Shown here: in pieces, positions 44,370 through 48,521 of the stretch
Position numbering within the stretch: position 1 is the first letter of the stretch
Layout of the letters: each line of letters begins with the position of its first letter
The notes under the pieces: generated by a model
What the model was told of the DNA's origin: nothing
Seen by the model: only the letters and a program-made list of their open reading frames with translations
Databases searched by the model: none
From: CAMLHP01 sp035759745
Lineage (GTDB): Bacteria > Gemmatimonadota > Gemmatimonadetes > Gemmatimonadales > GWC2-71-9
Length of the DNA: 48,521 bases
Direction: 5' to 3'
NCBI GenBank assembly: GCA_035759745.1
Contig: DASTUF010000093.1
Location: forward strand, 1-48,521
Made by a program: the position numbers and the translations under genes

Positions 44370-45190
44370 GCCCGCGCGATCCGGTCCGCGCGGCGGTGGC
44401 CGCGATCAAGCCCCGGCTGGAGGGTCGCACGCCCCGCGTTGCGATAGTGCTGGGCTCGGGCCTGGGCGGATTGTCGAGCAGGGTCACCGAAGCGGTGGCG
44501 ATTCCCTATGCTGAGATCCCCGGCTTCCCGCCGTCTACGGTGCCAGGCCACGAAGGCCGTCTCGTGGCGGGACAGTTCGCCGGCCAGCAGGTGCTGATGC
44601 AGAGCGGCCGGTTCCACATGTACGAAGGCCATGACGCCGCCACCGCCGCGCTGCCGGTGCGAGTCATGGCCGAACTGGGCGTCACCACCCTGCTGCTCAC
44701 CAATGCGGCCGGTGGCATCAACCCCGGGTTCACGCCCGGCACGCTGATGCTCATCCGCGACCACCTCAACCTCACCGGCCGCAGTCCGCTGGTCGGCAGG
44801 GCCGTGCCGGGCGATACCCGTTTTCCCGACATGAGCGAGGCGTACGACCGCGACCTGCGCACCATGGCGCACGCGGCCGCGAAGCAGCAGGGAATCGAAC
44901 TGGCGGAGGGTGTGTACGCCGCCATGCTGGGGCCCAGCTACGAGACCCCGGCCGAAGTGCAGATGCTGACGAGGCTCGGCGCCGATGCCGTCGGCATGTC
45001 GACCGTGGTCGAGGTCATCGCCGCGCGCGCTCGGGGAATCCGCTGCGCCGGGATCTCGACCATCACCAACCTCGCGGCCGGCCTGTCCCGCCATCGGCTA
45101 TCGCACGTGGAAGTGATGGAGGCAGCCAACCAGGTGCGGGAAAAACTGGGAAGCCTGGTCGAAGCCATTCTGGTGAAATGCGATAAGTGA
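44366..45190 (+). CDS. punA: Purine nucleoside phosphorylase (trimeric type)
   Basis: A 274-aa phosphorylase that splits inosine or guanosine with phosphate into base and ribose 1-phosphate. Motifs: VLGSGLGGL phosphate loop, SGRFHMYEGH, LTNAAGGINP, GPSYETPAE, DAVGMSTVVEVIAAR. The start is a GTG overlapping the transporter stop. The operon order nucleotidase, small protein, deaminase, transporter, phosphorylase forms a full path from external nucleotide to free base. Its stop codon begins a heptamer array. Confidence 0.95.
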   Translation: MSPRDPVRAAVAAIKPRLEGRTPRVAIVLGSGLGGLSSRVTEAVAIPYAEIPGFPPSTVPGHEGRLVAGQFAGQQVLMQSGRFHMYEGHDAATAALPVRVMAELGVTTLLLTNAAGGINPGFTPGTLMLIRDHLNLTGRSPLVGRAVPGDTRFPDMSEAYDRDLRTMAHAAAKQQGIELAEGVYAAMLGPSYETPAEVQMLTRLGADAVGMSTVVEVIAARARGIRCAGISTITNLAAGLSRHRLSHVEVMEAANQVREKLGSLVEAILVKCDK

Positions 45191-45265
45191 TAGGCGATGG
45201 GTGATAGGTGATAGGTGATACGTGATGTGAGTTCACCGTTCACCTGTCACCTGTCACTTCTCACT
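45187..45265. repeat. Two opposed period-7 arrays between convergent genes, able to form a hairpin
   Basis: GTGATAG-type units on the plus strand (45187-45228) face GTTCACC/TGTCACC-type units (45231-45265), which are GGTGAAC/GGTGACA on the minus strand. The punA stop is in the first unit; the thiD stop (45247-45249) is in the second array. AGGTGATAGGTGA (45206-45218) pairs with TCACCTGTCACCT (45240-45252) over 13 bp with one wobble, a possible two-way terminator. Confidence 0.85.
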
Positions 45266-46041
45266 CGAACTGCGTGGTTCAGTGGACCGTGGCCTCTGCC
45301 GAGCCCCGGCGCATCGGCAATGGCGCGCGACACGAACGCCAGCGCGTCCTCCACTGCCGCCTCGAGCCCGTGTCCCTGCGCCAGCCCTGCGGCGACTGCC
45401 GCTGAGAGCGTGCAGCCGGTGCCGTGCGTGGAACGTGTCGCCAGCCGGGGCCGGTCGAACCGGTGCGTGCCATCGGGAGTGACCAGCACGTCGGTGAGCT
45501 GGTTGCCCTCGAGATGGCCGCCCTTCACCAGGGCGGCGCCCGCGCCCAGCTGCAGCAGCGCCTCGCCGGCGCGCTGCATTGCGTCCGGGGTGCGCACCTC
45601 GAACCCGGTCAGCACTTCCGCCTCGTCCAGGTTGGGCGTCACCAGCGCGGCCAGTGGCAGCAGCTCGTCCCGCACCCGGGCTTCGGCGCTGGCGTCCAGC
45701 AGCCGCGCGCCGGAGGACGACACGATCACCGGATCAACGACGAGCGGCGCCCAGCGTCGTTCCCGGATGGTTTCGACCACCACCGCCACGGTCGCGGCGT
45801 CGCCCAGCATCCCGGTCTTGAGTGCGTTGGGCGGCAGGTCCTCCGCCAGCACGTCCAGCTGCTGCCGGATGAACTCGGGTGGCACCGGGTGCACCGCGCG
45901 CACCTCCTGGGTATTCTGCGCGGTCAGCGCCACGATCACCGAGGTGCCGTGCACCCCGAACTGGAGGAACGTCTTGAGGTCGGCCTGGATCCCGGCGCCG
46001 CCGCCCGAATCCGAGCCCGCGATCGTGAGTGCGATCCTCAA
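45247..46041 (-). CDS. thiD: Hydroxymethylpyrimidine/phosphomethylpyrimidine kinase
   Basis: About 264 aa. It phosphorylates HMP and HMP-P in thiamine synthesis. Motifs: TIAGSDSGGGAGIQADLKTF (start and substrate site), TPNLDEAEVLTG, LVKGGHL, and the anion hole STHGTGCTLSAA. The start is a TTG overlapping the M48 protease stop (TTGA) with AAGGAAG upstream; an open frame further up reads the protease in the wrong frame. The last residues (VRVRSDR) and stop come from the heptamer array. Confidence 0.93.
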   Translation of the reverse strand: MRIALTIAGSDSGGGAGIQADLKTFLQFGVHGTSVIVALTAQNTQEVRAVHPVPPEFIRQQLDVLAEDLPPNALKTGMLGDAATVAVVVETIRERRWAPLVVDPVIVSSSGARLLDASAEARVRDELLPLAALVTPNLDEAEVLTGFEVRTPDAMQRAGEALLQLGAGAALVKGGHLEGNQLTDVLVTPDGTHRFDRPRLATRSTHGTGCTLSAAVAAGLAQGHGLEAAVEDALAFVSRAIADAPGLGRGHGPLNHAVRVRSDR

Positions 46042-46859
46042 TTGGACGGCACTTCCTTCGGTGCGTCCGGCAGGGCGCGGAGCCGCGCCTGCAACGTACT
46101 GAAGGCGGAGAGGTCGGTCCGGCCCGTCCGCACCGCCGCCGACGCGCCCGGTGTGCTGTTGATGTAGCGGTCCACGTTGGTAATCCGCTCGTCGGGCATC
46201 GGATGGGACGAGAACCACAGTTCGACCTTGCTCGGATCTCGCGACTGCAGGCTCTGCAGCCGGCGGAACATCCGGGTCAGCCCGGAAGGGTCGATCCGCG
46301 CTTCGGTCATGTAGGCCACCGCCATGGAGTCGGCCTCGCGCTCGTCATCGCGGGAGAACTTGGCGAACACAGCGCCGCCCGCGATGTTCACCGCCACCTG
46401 CTCCGCGGCGCCCGGCTGGCGCCCCAGCAGGATGTAGGCGAGCGTCAGTCCGGTGTTGGCCGCACTGGCCTGGCCCATCTGCTCGGCCGAGTGGCGCAGG
46501 TCCACATGGCCGATCTCGTGCGCCACCGCGCCTGCGAACTCGTCCCAGTGCTCGGCCCGCTCGATCAGGCCCCGGAACACGTAGATGTGGCCGCCCGGCA
46601 CGGCGAAGGCATTCACCTGGTCCGAGTTGACGATGCGGAACTCCCACTGGAGATCCTTGCGGCGGACCACGCTCTTGAGCGGCGCGATGCTGGAATTGAA
46701 CGCTGACACGGCGCGGCTGTCGGTGATCATCGGCATCGTCCGCTCGATCTCGGCCGAGTACTGGTCGCCGATCTGCACTTCCTGCTGCACCGTCGGGGCG
46801 CAGGCCAGCATGGCCCCCGCGGCACCGATGACAGTCAGCTGACGGATGTATGACCGCAT
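46038..46859 (-). CDS. M48-family zinc metalloprotease, lipoprotein
   Basis: A 273-aa protein with a lipoprotein signal (VIGAAGAMLACAP, Cys near 19). The zinc site is AGAVAHEIGHVDLRH near residue 105, with the third ligand in DEREADSMAVAYM. Like BepA/LoiP, such periplasmic proteases handle misfolded outer-membrane proteins. A perfect AGGGAG site lies 6 nt before the ATG at 46859. The start codon overlaps that of the divergent methyltransferase by 2 nt. It is coupled to thiD only by a TTGA overlap, with no evident common pathway. Confidence 0.93.
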   Translation of the reverse strand: MRSYIRQLTVIGAAGAMLACAPTVQQEVQIGDQYSAEIERTMPMITDSRAVSAFNSSIAPLKSVVRRKDLQWEFRIVNSDQVNAFAVPGGHIYVFRGLIERAEHWDEFAGAVAHEIGHVDLRHSAEQMGQASAANTGLTLAYILLGRQPGAAEQVAVNIAGGAVFAKFSRDDEREADSMAVAYMTEARIDPSGLTRMFRRLQSLQSRDPSKVELWFSSHPMPDERITNVDRYINSTPGASAAVRTGRTDLSAFSTLQARLRALPDAPKEVPSN

Positions 46860-47646
46860 GAGCAACTCCCTGGTGTCGACCATTCGTGACCTCGGCCGCA
46901 AGCGCGGGCGGGAGCGCCGCGGGCTTGCCCTGGCCGAGGGGGTGCGCCTCGTGGAAGAGGCGCTCGCCGCCGCGGTGCCCATCCGGGGCGCCGTCGTCGG
47001 CCCTGCACTGGAAGCTACCGCACGCGGCAAGTCGCTGAAGGCGGCGCTGGCCGGCGCGGCGGTGCCACTGCATGAAGTCTCGTCCGACGAGCTGGCGCAG
47101 CTCGCCGACACCGAGCATCCGCAGGGAATTATCGCAATCATCGCACCACGCCGCTGGGATGTGGCTCACATCACGCTCGCGCCCCGCGACACGGTGCTCG
47201 TGCTCGATGCGGTGCAGGACCCCGGAAATGTAGGCACCATGATCCGAACCGCGTTCGCGCTGGGCGCCGGCGCGGTGATAGCCCTGACCGGCTCGGCGGA
47301 CCTGGCCAACCCCAAGGTGATCCGGAGCACCATGGGTGCCATCTTTCGGCTGCCCTGCGCTGTCGCCGGCACCGAGGAGTTCCTCGCCTGGGCCGCCGAG
47401 CAGCAGCTGGCGCTCTGGGTGGGTGACATCGAAGGCGAGCCCGTCAGCGCCGCCGGCGCCGAGCGGCTTGCCGAGCCCCGCGTCGGCCGTGTGGCTCTCG
47501 TGGTGGGCAATGAAGGTGCGGGTGTGAGCGACGCCCTGCGCCAGGCCGCGTCGCGCCGCGTGGCCATCCCGCTGGCCGACGGCGCCGAGTCGCTCAGCGT
47601 CGGCGCGGCAGCTGCCATCCTGCTCTATGAGGTGTTGCGTGACTGA
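46858..47646 (+). CDS. SpoU/TrmH-family RNA 2'-O-ribose methyltransferase
   Basis: About 262 aa. N-terminal substrate-binding part (SNSLVSTIRDLGRKRGRERR), then the SPOUT domain with motif 1 DPGNVGTMIRTAFALG, motif 2 VVGNEGAGVS and motif 3 ESLSVGAAAAILLYE. It methylates a ribose in rRNA or tRNA with S-adenosylmethionine; the exact site cannot be read. The ATG is at 46858, or 46846 if the protein begins MYDRMSN; no good ribosome site is seen for either. The 3' end overlaps the prepilin peptidase by 8 nt. Confidence 0.92.
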   Translation: MSNSLVSTIRDLGRKRGRERRGLALAEGVRLVEEALAAAVPIRGAVVGPALEATARGKSLKAALAGAAVPLHEVSSDELAQLADTEHPQGIIAIIAPRRWDVAHITLAPRDTVLVLDAVQDPGNVGTMIRTAFALGAGAVIALTGSADLANPKVIRSTMGAIFRLPCAVAGTEEFLAWAAEQQLALWVGDIEGEPVSAAGAERLAEPRVGRVALVVGNEGAGVSDALRQAASRRVAIPLADGAESLSVGAAAAILLYEVLRD

Positions 47647-48424
47647 AGAATTGCCGGTGGGCGTGGTCGTGTTCTCCGCGGCGCTGCTCGGGCTGGTGCT
47701 TGGCAGCTTCCTCAATGTGTGCATCAGCCGCTGGGGAGCCGAGCCCAAGCAGTCGGTGGTGCGGCCTCGGTCCCGCTGCCCCCGCTGCGGCGCGGCACTC
47801 CACGCCCGCGACAACATCCCCGTCATCTCCTGGCTGCTGCTGCGCGGCAAGTGCCGCTCGTGCGGCCTGCCGATCTCCCCCATGTATCCCCTGATCGAGC
47901 TCGCCACCGCGCTCATCTGGGGCGGCATGGCGTGGGGCCACGGCCCGACCCTGATCGCGGTTACCGGTGCAGTGTTCTTCACCATCCTGCTCGGCATCGC
48001 GATGACCGACCTGCGGTCCTATATCATCCCCGACGAATTCACCCTCGGCGGACTGGTCATCGGACTCGCGCTCGCCGCAATGAGCAGCGTTGACTTGCTG
48101 ATCTGGAGCATCGTCGGCGCCGTGGCCGGATTCGTGCTGCTCTGGCTGGTGGCATGGCTCGGCCTCAAGCTGTTCAAGAAGGAGGCGATGGGCGGCGGTG
48201 ACATCAAGATGATGGCGCTGGTCGGCGCCTTCGTCGGCTGGCACGGAGTGCTCCTCACCATTTTTCTTGGCGCCTTGCTCGGCACCATGATCTTCGTGCC
48301 CATCAATCTGATCAACCGCGACAAGCTGGTGCCGTTTGGTATCTTCCTCGCAGTGGGCGCTGCAGCCACCTGGCTGTTCGGCACCCCGATCATCGACTGG
48401 TACCGCGCCTACACCGGACTCTGA
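47639..48424 (+). CDS. pilD: Prepilin peptidase (PilD/A24 family)
   Basis: About 261 aa with 7-8 spans. It removes leader peptides from type IV prepilins or pseudopilins and N-methylates them. The N-terminal SFLNVCISRW segment and the four-Cys zinc domain (CPRCGA, then CRSCGLP) are present. Catalytic Asp residues lie in MTDLRSYIIPDEF and GGGDIKMMA. The GTG start overlaps the methyltransferase stop by 8 nt. Pilin genes are not in the window. Confidence 0.94.
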   Translation: MTEELPVGVVVFSAALLGLVLGSFLNVCISRWGAEPKQSVVRPRSRCPRCGAALHARDNIPVISWLLLRGKCRSCGLPISPMYPLIELATALIWGGMAWGHGPTLIAVTGAVFFTILLGIAMTDLRSYIIPDEFTLGGLVIGLALAAMSSVDLLIWSIVGAVAGFVLLWLVAWLGLKLFKKEAMGGGDIKMMALVGAFVGWHGVLLTIFLGALLGTMIFVPINLINRDKLVPFGIFLAVGAAATWLFGTPIIDWYRAYTGL

Positions 48425-48521
48425 TGCGACTAGCCGTCTCGCCGACTTGCCGACTTGCCGTCATCGCCTTGACCGCCCTGACCGCCTGCCGCGGCCGCAA
48501 GGTCGAGGGCCCGAAGACCGA
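48424..48521 (+). CDS. Partial gene: N-terminus of a putative lipoprotein
   Basis: The ATG at 48424 shares its A with the prepilin peptidase stop (TGATG) and the frame is open to the window edge (32 codons). It has a short hydrophobic part (LAVIALTALTAC) with Cys near 23 in a lipobox-like context, then basic residues. An octamer-like repeat lies in the first codons. Identity cannot be told. Confidence 0.55.
   Translation, partial: MRLAVSPTCRLAVIALTALTACRGRKVEGPKT
48433..48464. repeat. Period-8 repeat in a signal-peptide region (4 units)
   Basis: GCCGTCTC, GCCGACTT, GCCGACTT, GCCGTCAT: GCCG repeated every 8 bases, near the start of the partial lipoprotein gene. Same period as the CGGCTCGG arrays but a different unit. 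Confidence 0.65.

Overview
The window is about 48.5 kb of gene-dense, high-GC bacterial DNA. Several things suggest Gemmatimonadota: many Ser/Thr kinases fused to TolB/PD40 propellers or TPRs, Gram-negative outer-membrane proteins (a TonB receptor, a porin, lipoproteins), and nearly every operon joined by 4-nt NTGA start/stop overlaps. Myxobacteria or Acidobacteria are not excluded. No rRNA, tRNA, CRISPR array, insertion sequence or phage gene was seen. No gene-free stretch reaches 300 bases; the longest is the roughly 210-base divergent promoter region near 30.1-30.3 kb.

Left third (1-16.7 kb): a signalling block. A PP2C phosphatase is translationally coupled to a soluble kinase with TolB-like and TPR regions. 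A divergent paralog of that kinase and three tandem transmembrane kinases with periplasmic PD40 propellers follow. Between them is a four-gene operon: a membrane protein with a glycogen-binding-like (CBM48/AMPK-type) domain, in the position of an anti-sigma factor; a secreted protein with the same domain; an ECF sigma factor; and a small secreted protein. This looks like an undescribed envelope or carbohydrate sensing circuit.

Middle (16.8-30.1 kb): a Tat-exported DsrE-like protein, a 49-aa lmo0937-type membrane protein whose ribosome site lies in a hairpin, a Gfo/Idh/MocA oxidoreductase, a rhomboid protease, and deoC followed by a double-domain ALDH16-type aldehyde dehydrogenase (deoxyribose phosphate to acetaldehyde to acetate). 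On the minus strand is a complete phosphate operon: porin, pstS, pstC, pstA, two pstB genes, phoU. A Pho-box-like repeat sits at its head, opposite a TonB receptor and a beta-helix lipoprotein.

Right third (30-48.5 kb): a PAP2 phosphatase and GT4 glycosyltransferase, an arsR-phoB-phoR operon, a purine nucleoside salvage operon (5'-nucleotidase, small beta-grasp-like protein, adenosine deaminase, CNT transporter, purine nucleoside phosphorylase), an M48 protease with thiD, and a divergent SpoU methyltransferase with a prepilin peptidase.

The most unusual feature is two classes of short tandem repeats. Period-7 arrays (GTGGGAA, GTGAGAA, GGGGTCA, AGGGCGT, GTGATAG types) lie in intergenic gaps and mostly touch stop codons. 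Period-8 arrays (CGGCTCGG type) lie inside unrelated genes, where they add 8-residue-periodic linkers.
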